Shown: positions 25,529 to 34,759, counted from the stretch's first letter. The stretch: 64,000 bases of DNA from JANSYL01 sp963921255 (GCA_963921255.3 CAWUEW020000003.1:1612001-1676000); one strand, 5' to 3'. Translations and numbers: made by a program. Notes: generated from the sequence alone by a model not told the origin.

Positions 25529-26364
25529 ATGGCCAGCGATTTCCGCCTTCCTCCGATGGGGTTTGGACCCGGCTCCCAACAGGACCCGGCCGGAGACGAA
25601 CTCCAGTACATGTCCATGCCTCAGGACATGGCCACCTATGCCCCGCATATTCCCGAAGTCGACGATACCGCCCAGGTCGGTCCGGCCATCATTCTGCTAC
25701 GGAAGATTGCCGCGGCGTGCGCCGCGTGTGCGGCCACCGGCGCCACGGCACGCTTCGACCTCGCAGAACTGGACGCGGACAACCGCGCGATGATTGCCGA
25801 CACCCTTGGCGAGGGTGAGGTATCGGCCCGCATCCGCGATATCCCGGCGATCGCCGCCCAGGAAAGCCGATTTGCCGGCATTTGGGTTCTGTCAGGTGCA
25901 GGGGTCGATCAGGTGGAAGTCGCACCAATCCCAACACTGGCCAAGACCCGCGCGTTTGATCCCGTGCGCGACGCCAGGGAACGCAAGCACCCAGAAACCC
26001 GGCGGTCATCAACGCCCTGCCCATTTATGCAGAACTGGCCGACAAATCCGCGAGCTACAGCGCCCGAGCTGAATTGCATGTCGTCAACCTCAGCCTGCTG
26101 CCGCACACCGAAGAGGATCTGCTTTGGCTCGACGCCGCTTTCGGCGAGGGCGCAGTCACCATCCTCAGCCGCGGTTACGGAAATTGTCGGATCACCGCCA
26201 CGGCCATGCCGCACGTCTGGCGCGTGCAATTCTTCAACTCCATGGACACGTTGATCCTGGACACGTTCGAGGTCACGGCCATGCCCGAAGTGGCCATCGC
26301 CGCGCCCGAGGATCTGTCGGACAGTGGAACGCGCATGCTGAAGATCCTGGAAGCGATCTCATGA
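25529..26364 (+). pseudogene. hupH: hupH (HyaF family), interrupted by a one-base frameshift
   Basis: HupH helps mature the iron-sulfur small subunit. The start (ATG 25529 with AAAGGAG) and the first ~150 codons read normally, through TLAKTRAFDPVRDARER. After about 25985 the recognisable protein continues in the frame one base back: APRNPAVINALPIYAELADK, then VVNLSLLPHTEEDLLWLD, ILSRGYGNCRI and VQFFNSMDTLILDTFEVT. The frame change equals loss of one base near 25975-25990. Restored, the product would be about 277 aa, normal for the family. No slippery heptamer is seen, so recoding is unlikely. The last codons overlap the next gene in an ATGA. Confidence 0.88.
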
Positions 26365-27137
26365 ACATGTTCGAAGGCGGATATCACCACGCGGAAGCGG
26401 GACTGTCGGATCAGGCCGTTCTCGAATGCAAGATCTGTTGGTGGGAGTATGCCCCGGACACCGCGGACGACACACGCCAGATCGACCCCGGCACACCGTT
26501 CACCGCCCTGCCCGATGATTGGACCTGCCCGAACTGCGGGGCCGAACCCACGCAATTCCTGGTCAAGTCCGACCCCGGCGCCCCGGCTTTGCTGATCGAG
26601 GCCCTGATCCGGGAACGGACCCAAGCGCTCGAAGCCGACTTCACGGAAATCTGGAACGCCAAGATGCGCGATGTGCCCATGGTCAATCCAGTCCTGCACG
26701 TGAAGGCCATCGGCTTCCGCCAATTGGCCGATGGCCGCCTTTTGGGCGTCTTGCTGAGCCCCTGGTTCATGAACCTGGTTCTGCTGCCCTCCGACGACGA
26801 AGACTGGTCTGATTTGACCCCGGGCACCAAGGAAGTCTTCGATTTCCCCTCAGGGGCTTACGAGTTCACCCACAACACCCGCGAGATGGTTGGGGGCTAC
26901 AAGGCCTGCTCGCTGTTTTCGATGATGGGCGAATTCAAGACGCAGGCCCAAGCCGTCGACGTCGCGCGCGCCATCATGACGGCGCTCTACGACCCGGAAA
27001 ACCAGGCGGAAACGGACCGTGCCGCCGACATCCGCGCCAAGCGGGAGGCCGAGCTGGCCCCACCGCCCGACCTCGAGGCCGAGCCGACCCGCCGCGCGGT
27101 CCTGACCGGCGGGCTCGCAGCCGAGGATCACGCCTGA
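26361..27137 (+). CDS. Rubredoxin-HybE chaperone fusion (HupI-HupJ)
   Basis: A 258-aa fusion. Residues 1-75 are a rubredoxin (HupI) with iron ligands C23, C26, C56 and C59 in CKIC and CPNC. After a ~30-residue helical linker, residues ~95-215 are the HupJ/HybE chaperone (VNPVLHVKAIGFRQL, LGVLLSPWFMNLVLLP, ACSLFSMMGEF). In R. capsulatus and rhizobia, HupI and HupJ are separate. HupI-type rubredoxins protect or supply the small-subunit clusters in oxygen; HybE proteins guide the small-subunit precursor. The fusion physically links the two activities. The C-terminal ~40 residues are charged and low in conservation. Starts in an ATGA with hupH and overlaps hupK by one base. Confidence 0.92.
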   Translation: MNMFEGGYHHAEAGLSDQAVLECKICWWEYAPDTADDTRQIDPGTPFTALPDDWTCPNCGAEPTQFLVKSDPGAPALLIEALIRERTQALEADFTEIWNAKMRDVPMVNPVLHVKAIGFRQLADGRLLGVLLSPWFMNLVLLPSDDEDWSDLTPGTKEVFDFPSGAYEFTHNTREMVGGYKACSLFSMMGEFKTQAQAVDVARAIMTALYDPENQAETDRAADIRAKREAELAPPPDLEAEPTRRAVLTGGLAAEDHA

Positions 27138-28033
27138 TGCTGGACCGGACCGGCATAACGGACGGCGTCGCGCGCTTGCGCGCCGTTGCCGGACCGGGAT
27201 TGCCGGTGGCCAAGCTGATCCTTGGCAAACCCGTCGACGAGGCCGTCACGCTGCTGCCGCGACTGTTCAACCTGTGCCGGGCAGCCCAGGAACGCGCCAT
27301 CACCCGCGCCTTGTGCCTGCCCGACGGCACCGCGGATCTTGCGGCCGAGATTACCCGGGATCACTTGCTCAAATTGTTCGTGCAGTGGCCAGGGTATTTC
27401 GGGCAAGCGCCCGGCGTGGCGCCCGGTCTGTTCCAGGACCCGCATGCGGTCAGGCATGCCCTGTTCGGGGATGCGGCCGCGCTGCCGTCAACACCTGAAG
27501 ATATGACCCGGTTTCTTGCGTCAGACCACGGCGTAGCCCCGCTGCTCCGCCGGATCGGGGCCTGCTTCGGGCCGGGGGACGCCGTGGCCGACGGGCTTGC
27601 CCTTGTAGACGAAACCAACGCCTTTTCGCTGGCCCCTGTCGAAAACAGTGCCGCCGCGCGGCGCGCCCATCTTCCTATGTTGCAGGCCGTCGAGACGGAG
27701 TGGGGCCGCGGGCCGCTTTGGCGCGCCATCGGCCGCATGATCGACCTGAGCCTCATCCTGGACGGCGACCTCCCCTGCCCGGCCGCTCCGATTGCCGGCC
27801 GCGCCGTCGTGCCCGCGACCCGCCGCCTCTATGCCGTCGAAGCGCGGGCGGATGCCGGTGTGTTGACGGCATTCTTCCGGGTCACGCCCACGGATCACAT
27901 GCTGGCAAAAGACGGCATGCTGGACCGCGCCTTGGCCAGCCTGCCCGCAGATCGCACAGGCATGGCGCCGCTCCTGCTCGACATTCTGGACCCGTGCAGC
28001 CCCGTCCGTCTGGAGGAGGTCGCGCATGCATGA
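27137..28033 (+). CDS. hupK: Hydrogenase expression protein HupK
   Basis: A 298-aa protein of the HupK family. It is distantly related to the hydrogenase large subunit and thought to act as a scaffold for building the Fe(CN)2CO group under aerobic conditions. Large-subunit-like features are PRLFNLCRAAQERAITRAL in the N-terminal third and LLDILDPCSPVRLEE at the end, where only one cysteine of the usual pair remains. TGATG overlap at the start; its final eight bases overlap hypA. Confidence 0.9.
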   Translation: MLDRTGITDGVARLRAVAGPGLPVAKLILGKPVDEAVTLLPRLFNLCRAAQERAITRALCLPDGTADLAAEITRDHLLKLFVQWPGYFGQAPGVAPGLFQDPHAVRHALFGDAAALPSTPEDMTRFLASDHGVAPLLRRIGACFGPGDAVADGLALVDETNAFSLAPVENSAAARRAHLPMLQAVETEWGRGPLWRAIGRMIDLSLILDGDLPCPAAPIAGRAVVPATRRLYAVEARADAGVLTAFFRVTPTDHMLAKDGMLDRALASLPADRTGMAPLLLDILDPCSPVRLEEVAHA

Positions 28034-28367
28034 AATGTCGCTTTGCGAAGGGATCCGATCCGTTCTGGAAACGCAGGCCGCAACCCACAAGCTGGACCGG
28101 ATCACACGGGTCCGGTTGGAGATCGGCCAGTTTGCCGGTGTCGAAAAACCGGCACTGGAATTTGCCTGGAGCGTGGTGATGCGCGGTTCGCATGCGGAAG
28201 GGTCGACCCTTGAGATGATCGACCTGCCCGGACGCGCCATGTGCTTTGACTGCGCGCAGGAGGTCGAAATCGAAGACCGACTGTCCCCCTGCCCGAATTG
28301 CGGCAGCGGCAAGCTGATGCCCACGGGCGGCGATGAAATGCGAATTAAAGATTTGGAGGCAATCTGA
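28026..28367 (+). CDS. hypA: Hydrogenase nickel-incorporation protein HypA
   Basis: Nickel metallochaperone that works with HypB to load Ni into the large subunit. 113 aa; the N-terminal MHE supplies His2, the Ni ligand. A structural zinc site is formed by C73, C76, C89 and C92 (CFDC and CPNC). It overlaps hupK by eight bases and hypB by one (TGATG). Confidence 0.96.
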   Translation: MHEMSLCEGIRSVLETQAATHKLDRITRVRLEIGQFAGVEKPALEFAWSVVMRGSHAEGSTLEMIDLPGRAMCFDCAQEVEIEDRLSPCPNCGSGKLMPTGGDEMRIKDLEAI

Positions 28368-29221
28368 TGTGCACCGTTTGCGGATGCGGAACCGGCAGCG
28401 TGGAAGGCCACAGCCACAGCCATGATGGCGACCATGCCCACAGCCACGACCACGCGCATGGTCATCCCCACCATCATCACGACCACGACCACTCCGACAT
28501 CCATTTCGGACACGGCCCGGCCGGCACCGAGGTGCCGGGTATGAGCCAGGCACGGCTGATCGAGATCGAAACCGATATCCTGTCCGAGAACGACCGTTAC
28601 GCCGCTGAAAACCGGGGCTTTCTCAAGGGTCGGGGTGTCCTCGCCCTCAACCTTGTGTCGTCTCCGGGCTCGGGCAAGACCACCTTGTTGGTCGAAACCA
28701 TCAAGGCCCTTGGTGATCAGCCGGTCGCGGTGATCGAAGGCGACCAGCAGACGGCCAATGACGCTGACCGTATCCGCGCGACAGGCGCACCGGCGGTGCA
28801 GGTCAACACCGGGAAGGGCTGCCATCTGGATGGCCATATGGTGGGCCACGCGATGGAACACCTGAACCTTGGCGCAGGCAGTGTTCTCTTTATCGAGAAC
28901 GTCGGAAACCTGGTCTGCCCCGCCGCGTTTGATCTGGGCGAAGACGCGAAGGTGGCCATCCTCTCGGTCACGGAAGGCGAAGACAAACCGCTGAAGTATC
29001 CGGACATGTTCACCGCAGCCCGGCTGGCGATCCTGAACAAAACCGACCTCGCCCCGCATTGCGACATCGACCTCGATACGTATGAGGACAACCTGCGCCG
29101 CGTGAACCCGTCGATCGAGGTTCTGCGCGTGTCCGCCAAAACCGGCGAGGGCATGGATGCGTGGTTGGCCTGGCTGGCCGCCGAACTTGCCGCGAAAACC
29201 GGACGTCAGGCCGCCGAATGA
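28367..29221 (+). CDS. hypB: GTPase HypB (Ni insertion, His-rich)
   Basis: GTP-hydrolysing nickel chaperone, 284 aa. The N-terminus holds CxxCGC (C2, C5, C7), the high-affinity Ni site. Then a histidine-rich stretch has 17 His between residues 15 and 49, which can store several Ni ions. The GTPase domain has SPGSGKTT at 99-106, IEGDQQT, the metal motif GKGCHLD and LNKTDL. The stop overlaps the ATG of hupR. With no nickel permease in the window, the large His store may matter for Ni economy. Confidence 0.97.
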   Translation: MCTVCGCGTGSVEGHSHSHDGDHAHSHDHAHGHPHHHHDHDHSDIHFGHGPAGTEVPGMSQARLIEIETDILSENDRYAAENRGFLKGRGVLALNLVSSPGSGKTTLLVETIKALGDQPVAVIEGDQQTANDADRIRATGAPAVQVNTGKGCHLDGHMVGHAMEHLNLGAGSVLFIENVGNLVCPAAFDLGEDAKVAILSVTEGEDKPLKYPDMFTAARLAILNKTDLAPHCDIDLDTYEDNLRRVNPSIEVLRVSAKTGEGMDAWLAWLAAELAAKTGRQAAE

Positions 29222-30666
29222 AGGATCAGGCCGCCCTCCGCCCCACCGTTCTGGTGGTCACACCCGACGCGTCAGAACGCGCCCGGATGGAAGCGGTGTG
29301 CGGCGCGCATTTCGAATGTCTGACCGCGGCCAACGGGGCCGAGGCGCTGACCCATCTGCAAGAGCATTTCGTCGAAGTGGTTCTCTGTGCCACCGGGGAA
29401 GACGCCCCCGAAGGCGTCGCGCTTCTGGAAGAAATCAGCCGCCACTGGCCCGAAACGGTGCGCATTGCGCAAGATCCATTGGGCATGGCCCAGAAGGTGC
29501 CGGAGGATGTGTACCAGGTCATCACCACGGACATGGGCGCCGACCCCTTGCTGCGGATGTTGCGCAACGCAACGCAATTGTTCCAGGTGCGGCGCGACAA
29601 TGACCGGATGAGCTTCGAGATGCGCTTCCTGGCGCAGCGCCCGGCGGCACCGCCCCCCGGCCCGCGCGACCCCGCAGAGGAAGGCCTTGGGTTCGAAGCC
29701 CTGATCCGCACATCGGCCTCGCCGTTAAATGCCGTCGTTGCAAGCGCCCGCCATTTGGCCAGTTTCGACGTGCCGATCCTGATCACCGGGGCTGTGGGAA
29801 CCGGCAAGGCCCTCCTGGCCCGCGCCATCCACGATGGATCGCTGCGGGCCGACCGGCCATTTCATGGGCTGAATTGCGCCGGACTGACCGATGCCCAATT
29901 GCGGCTCGAGTTGATCGGGCTGCGCCAGAACGGCCAGTCCCGCATTGGTCTGCTCCAGAAGACCGAGCGCGGCACCCTGTTCTTGAACGGGATCGATACC
30001 TTGCCGACCGAGACACAGCACTGGCTTGCCCGGGCGCTGATCGAGCGTCAGATGGACGTGCCCGGACAAAGCGACCCGGTGCGGTTGGATGTGCGGGTGA
30101 TCGGCGGCGCCCACGCGGATCTGCGTCCGGCCATTGCCGAAGATCGATTTTCGCCCCGGCTCTATCATGCGGTTGCCCTTGGCCAGTTGGCCCTTCCCGC
30201 ACTGGCCGAACGGCCCACCGACATTCCGGCCTTAGCCCACCACATCCTGTTCGAGGCAGCGACACGGCATGGCAAATCCGTCCGTGGGATCGACGATGAC
30301 GCGATGGCTTTCCTTGTGGCCTACGATTGGCCCGGAAACCAGCCCGAGCTGGAAAACGAAATCGGTCGCATGTTGATCTTTGCGCAGACCCGCAGCCTTG
30401 GCCCCGAACTGAATTCCCGCCACATCCTCCAGGCTGAAGGGGGACATACCGACCCGGTCACCGACGCCGTGATCGCGGGCGACGGCCCGCTCAAGTGCCG
30501 TGTGGAAGAGGTGGAAAAACGCATCCTGCGCGAGGTTCTGACCCGCCTGAAATGGAACAAGAGCCGCGCCGCAAACGAGCTCGGCCTCAGCCGGGTGGGA
30601 TTGCGCGCGAAACTGGACCGCTACGGTCTGACACCCGGGGTGGTCGACGCCCCGCAAGGAGAGTGA
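29218..30666 (+). CDS. hupR: HupR-like NtrC-family regulator with degenerate receiver and AAA+ domains
   Basis: A 482-aa regulator at the position hupR has in R. capsulatus (between hypB and hypC). Three domains: receiver (1-125), AAA+ (155-400) and Fis-type helix-turn-helix (NKSRAANELGLSRVGLRAKL). The receiver lacks its acidic pair (VLVVTPD instead of VVDDE), the phosphorylated Asp (VVLCATGEDAPEG) and the conserved Lys. The AAA+ domain has a P-loop (GAVGTGKA) but no GAFTGA, and Walker B reads LFLNGID rather than LFLDEI. The latter changes fit HupR, which acts with sigma-70. The receiver losses suggest a regulator that is not phosphorylated. ATGA overlap with hypB. Confidence 0.9.
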   Translation: MKDQAALRPTVLVVTPDASERARMEAVCGAHFECLTAANGAEALTHLQEHFVEVVLCATGEDAPEGVALLEEISRHWPETVRIAQDPLGMAQKVPEDVYQVITTDMGADPLLRMLRNATQLFQVRRDNDRMSFEMRFLAQRPAAPPPGPRDPAEEGLGFEALIRTSASPLNAVVASARHLASFDVPILITGAVGTGKALLARAIHDGSLRADRPFHGLNCAGLTDAQLRLELIGLRQNGQSRIGLLQKTERGTLFLNGIDTLPTETQHWLARALIERQMDVPGQSDPVRLDVRVIGGAHADLRPAIAEDRFSPRLYHAVALGQLALPALAERPTDIPALAHHILFEAATRHGKSVRGIDDDAMAFLVAYDWPGNQPELENEIGRMLIFAQTRSLGPELNSRHILQAEGGHTDPVTDAVIAGDGPLKCRVEEVEKRILREVLTRLKWNKSRAANELGLSRVGLRAKLDRYGLTPGVVDAPQGE

Positions 30667-30667
30667 C

Positions 30668-30889
30668 ATGTGCCATGCCGTTCCGGCCCAAGTGACTGCC
30701 GTTTTGCCTGACGACATGGCGCAAGTGGACTTGTCTGGCGCGAAAAAGACCGTGTCGACCGCCCTCGTGGGCCCGGTTACACTTGACGACTTCCTCCTGG
30801 TGCATGTGGGCTACGCGCTCGGGCGGGTCGACCCGGAGGAAGCGCAGGCCACGCTCGCCGCGTTGCAAGAGATCGGAGCCGCACAATGA
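30668..30889 (+). CDS. hypC: Hydrogenase assembly chaperone HypC
   Basis: A 73-aa chaperone starting MCHAVPAQV. Cys2 and the basic or polar residue after it bind the Fe(CN)2CO moiety together with HypD, and deliver it to the large subunit. The block FLLVHVGYALGRVDPEEAQ is the typical second half. It starts two bases after the hupR stop and overlaps hypD by four bases (ATGA). Second HypC-family gene of the cluster, beside hupF. Confidence 0.96.
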   Translation: MCHAVPAQVTAVLPDDMAQVDLSGAKKTVSTALVGPVTLDDFLLVHVGYALGRVDPEEAQATLAALQEIGAAQ

Positions 30890-32034
30890 AATACGTCGAG
30901 GACTATCGCGACGCGACGATCGCGCGCCAGATCGCGGATCAAATCCGGGCCGAGGCCCGACCGGACCGATCTTACCGGCTGATGGAATTCTGCGGCGGCC
31001 ATACCCATGCGATTTTTCGTTATGGTGTCACGGATCTTTTGCCGCCCAATGTGCGCATGATCCACGGGCCGGGCTGCCCGGTCTGCGTCTTGCCCATCGG
31101 ACGGCTGGATATGGCGATTGATCTGGCCAAAACCCATGGCGTGACGCTCTGCACCTATGGTGACATGTTGCGTGTGCCCGGCTCGCGCAAGCAATCGCTT
31201 TTGAAGGCACGCGCGGAAGGGGCCGACATTCGCATGGTCGCCTCAACCTTGGATGCACTTGAACTGGCCCGCGCAAACCCCGAAAAACAGGTGGTTTTCT
31301 TTGCCATCGGCTTCGAAACGACCACCCCACCCACAGCGGTCGCGTTGAAGCAGGCCAAGGCGATGGGGCTCGAAAACTTTTCGGTCTTCTGCAACCACGT
31401 GCTGACCCCGGCCGCGATCTCGAACATTCTGGAAGCGCCTGAAATCCGCGCGATGGAAGCGGTCGAAATCGACGGGTTCCTCGGGCCCGCGCATGTCAGC
31501 GTCGTCATCGGTGCGCAACCCTACGAATACTTCGCCGAAGAGTTCGCCAAACCGGTGGTGATTGCCGGGTTCGAGCCGCTGGATGTCATGCAGTCAATCC
31601 TGATGCTCATTCGTCAGATCAACGATGGCCGGGCCGAGGTTGAAAACCAGTACATCCGTGCCGTCACGCGTCATGGCAACGAAACGGCCAAAGCCATGGT
31701 GGCCGAGGTGTTTGAGCTTGCCCGCAGTTTTGAATGGCGCAGTCTGGGCGATGTGCCCTACTCGGCCTTCCGCATCCGCGATGCCTACGCGGAATTTGAC
31801 GCCGAGAAACGCTTTGCGATGAACCAGGGCCGGCCCATGGAAAACAAGGCCTGTGATTGCCCCAAGATCCTGCGCGGCGCCGCCATTCCGACCGATTGCA
31901 AGCTGTTTGGAAAGCAGTGCACCCCCCAAACGCCACTTGGGTCCTGCATGGTCAGCGATGAAGGGGCCTGCGCGGCCTATTACAAATACGGGCGCCGCCG
32001 GGCCGCGCCACAGCACCTGGAGGCCGCCGAATGA
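30886..32034 (+). CDS. hypD: Hydrogenase formation protein HypD
   Basis: Iron-sulfur scaffold on which the Fe(CN)2CO group is assembled with HypC. 382 aa. Conserved motifs are MEFCGGHTHAIFRYG, HGPGCPVCVLP, FFAIGFETTTPPTA and FCNHVLTPAA. The [4Fe-4S] cysteines are in the last quarter (CDCPKILRG, DCKLFGKQCTP, GSCMVSDEGACAAYY). All expected cysteines are present. ATGA overlaps on both sides. Confidence 0.97.
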   Translation: MKYVEDYRDATIARQIADQIRAEARPDRSYRLMEFCGGHTHAIFRYGVTDLLPPNVRMIHGPGCPVCVLPIGRLDMAIDLAKTHGVTLCTYGDMLRVPGSRKQSLLKARAEGADIRMVASTLDALELARANPEKQVVFFAIGFETTTPPTAVALKQAKAMGLENFSVFCNHVLTPAAISNILEAPEIRAMEAVEIDGFLGPAHVSVVIGAQPYEYFAEEFAKPVVIAGFEPLDVMQSILMLIRQINDGRAEVENQYIRAVTRHGNETAKAMVAEVFELARSFEWRSLGDVPYSAFRIRDAYAEFDAEKRFAMNQGRPMENKACDCPKILRGAAIPTDCKLFGKQCTPQTPLGSCMVSDEGACAAYYKYGRRRAAPQHLEAAE

Positions 32035-33056
32035 AACATGCGCGTTGGATGGAAGGGGTGGTCGAAATGGGCCATGGCGCCGGCGGGCGCGACATGGCCG
32101 ATCTGATCGAGCGTCTTTTCGTGGCCGAGTTTGCCAATGACACTCTAACCGGTGAGGAAGATCAGGCGATCCTGTCCCTGCCTCCGGGCAAGCTGAGCGT
32201 CTCAACCGACGGCTTCGTTGTCTCGCCCCTGTTCTTTCCGGGCAGCGATATCGGGGCCTTGGCTGTGAACGGGACCGTCAACGATGTGGCCATGGGGGGC
32301 GCCGATCCGGTGGCCTTGACCGCAAGTTTCATTCTGGAGGAAGGCCTGCCGCTGCGCGACCTGCACGGCATCGTCGCCTCGATGGCCGAGGCCGCCCGGG
32401 TAGCGGGCGTTCAAATCGTGACTGGGGACACCAAGGTCGTGGAACGCGGAAAGGGCGATGGTTGCTTTATCTCGACAACCGGCATTGGGGTTGTGCGGGA
32501 CGGCCTATCGCTGAGTGCCCGCAATGTGCGCCCCGGCGACCGCATCCTGGTGTCCGGCACGATGGGCGATCACGGCGTCGCCATCATGGCCAGCCGCGCA
32601 GGGTTTGACTTTGAAACTGATATCGTCAGCGATTGCGCGGCCCTGAACGGGCTGGCCCGCGATCTGACCGACGCCGCGCCCGACCTCCGCGCGATGCGCG
32701 ACCCCACGCGCGGCGGCCTTGCGGCTGTGCTGAACGAGATCGCGCAAGCCAGTGGCGTCGGGATCGAGATCGATGAAGACGCCCTTCCCGTCCGTCCCGG
32801 CGTGGCCGGGGCCTGTGAAATCCTGGGCCTCGATCCGCTTTATGTGGCCAACGAAGGCAAGCTCGTGGCCTTCGTTCCGCCAGAGCAGGCCGACGCCGCG
32901 CTGGCCGCCGCCCGCGCGCACCCGCTTGGGCAGGACGCGGCTTTGATCGGCACCGTGACCGAAGACCCCGACCATTTCGTCGAAATGCGGACCGCCTTTG
33001 GCGGACGCCGCATGGTCGATTGGATCGCGGGTGAACAGCTACCAAGGATTTGCTGA
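32031..33056 (+). CDS. hypE: Hydrogenase expression/formation protein HypE
   Basis: ATP-dependent dehydratase that turns the carbamoyl group received from HypF into thiocyanate on its C-terminal Cys; this is the source of the cyanide ligands. 341 aa. Motifs MGHGAGGRDM, VNGTVNDVAMGGADP, VTGDTKVVERGKGDG and the required C-terminus PRIC (last residue Cys) are all present. Its stop overlaps the ATG of hypX by one base. Confidence 0.97.
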   Translation: MKHARWMEGVVEMGHGAGGRDMADLIERLFVAEFANDTLTGEEDQAILSLPPGKLSVSTDGFVVSPLFFPGSDIGALAVNGTVNDVAMGGADPVALTASFILEEGLPLRDLHGIVASMAEAARVAGVQIVTGDTKVVERGKGDGCFISTTGIGVVRDGLSLSARNVRPGDRILVSGTMGDHGVAIMASRAGFDFETDIVSDCAALNGLARDLTDAAPDLRAMRDPTRGGLAAVLNEIAQASGVGIEIDEDALPVRPGVAGACEILGLDPLYVANEGKLVAFVPPEQADAALAAARAHPLGQDAALIGTVTEDPDHFVEMRTAFGGRRMVDWIAGEQLPRIC

Positions 33057-34759
33057 TGCGTATTCTGGTTCTAGCCCATGCGTTCAATTCGCTGACCCAA
33101 CGGGGCTGGCTGGAGCTTGAGGCCGATGGCCACGAGTTGAGCCTGGAATATGACATCAATGACGCCGTGACGCGCCAGGCCGTGGCGCTGTTCAAGCCGG
33201 ACATCGTCCTGGCACCCTTTCTGAAACGCGCCATCCCCGAGGATGTGTGGTCGCGCCTGCCCTGCCTGATCGTGCATCCCGGCCCGCTCGGCGACAAAGG
33301 CCCGTCCGCGCTGGACCATGCCGTTTAAGAGGGACGGGAGACGTGGGGTGTGACGGTGCTGCAGGCTGTGGGCGACATGGATGCCGGTCCGGTTTGGGGG
33401 CACGCCGAATTCCGGATGCGCGCGGCCCCCAAAAGCTCTCTTTATCGGACCGAAGTGACCGAGGCCGCCTTGCGCGCCGTCCACATGGCCGTCAACCGGA
33501 TGGAGGCCAATCTGGGCCGCATCCGCAACCGCAACACCGGTGCCGAAGACACCAAGCCGCCGATGCGCCAGGCCATGCGCAGGATCGATTGGGCCACCAT
33601 GCCCGCGGCCGAGATCGTCCGTCGCATTCGCGCAGCCGACGGACAACCCGGTGTGCGGGACGGTCTGATGGGCGAAGATGTCTGGCTGCATGATGCGTGG
33701 CCCGCGCCGGATGTCCCGCCGGGCACCGGCCAACCGGGCGACATCATCGGACACAAGAACGAAGCGCTCCTGCGGGCCACGACTGATGGCGCCATTTGGA
33801 TCGGTGCGCTCAGCATCACCTTGGCGGATTCGGGGCGCCGGCTGAAACTGCCGGCCACGGTCGCTCTGTCAAAACTCGGCCTGCCGCATCCGGACAAATG
33901 CCGCGCCAACGGGGCCCCGAACGGGGTGTCGATCACGACCTATGGCGATTTGGATGTGATCCGCTTTCCCTTCCTCAACGGCGCGATGAGCGTCGGGCGC
34001 GCGCGCGCGCTGGAAGATGCGATCCGAACGGCCTCGGTCGGGGATGCCAAGGCGATCCTCCTGATGGGCGGGCCGGATTTCTGGTGCAACGGGATCGACC
34101 TTGCCACCATCGAAGCCGCCGACAGCCCCCCCGAAGAAAGCCTTGCCGCGATCGAAGCGATTGATGATGTGTGCCTCGCGATGTTGGAGGCCACGAACAA
34201 ATGGGTGGTCGCCGGCGTTCAAGGCAATGCAGGCGCCGGGGGCGTGTTCATGGCATTGGCCGCAGATCAGGTGATCGCCCGCGACGGCGTGGTCCTGTCG
34301 CCGCACTACAAGAATATGGGCAATCTATACGGGTCGGAGTATTGGACCTACCTTCTGCCCAAACGTCTTGGTGCAGACGGCGCTGCGGCGTTGATCGACA
34401 CGCGCATGCCAATTCTCGCGCGGCACGCGGTCAAGATGGGATTGATCGACGGGGTGCGCGCGGGCACGCCGGCCGCCTTCGAGGCAGGCTTGATCGCCAC
34501 CGTGCAATCCCAAGTAGAATCCGCGTCATTCGCCAAGGCGATGGAGGCCAAACCCAAGATCCGGGCGCTGGACGAACTGGAGAAGCCTCTTGCGGCGTAC
34601 CGGGCCGCAGAACTGGAGCAGATGCGTCTGAATTTCTTCGGGTTCGACACAAGCTACCACGTGGCGCGTTTGAACTTCATCACGGCCGTTCCGAAATCGC
34701 GCACACCGCTGCACCTTGCCCGCCATCGGGCACAAGGCGCCGTCGCCGGCGCCGTTTAA
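33056..34759 (+). pseudogene. hypX: hypX (aerobic CO-ligand synthesis), interrupted by an in-frame TAA
   Basis: HypX makes the CO ligand of the NiFe centre from a formyl donor (formyl-tetrahydrofolate) in air. A formyltransferase-like N-terminal half is followed by a crotonase-like C-terminal half. The frame runs from ATG 33056 (overlapping hypE) to 34759, about 567 codons, but codon 91 is TAA (33326-33328), just after GDKGPSALDHAV. Translation then continues in the same frame as EGRETWGVTVLQA and MDAGPVW. The stop equals one base change from TTA (Leu). A GTG at 33350 behind GGGAG could restart the large C-terminal part, but catalytic residues lie on both sides of the break. Confidence 0.88.

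Noticed and set aside
25970..26000. Programmed frameshifting in hupH
   Set aside because: No slippery heptamer in the right frame and no downstream stem-loop were found; the family is not known to use recoding.
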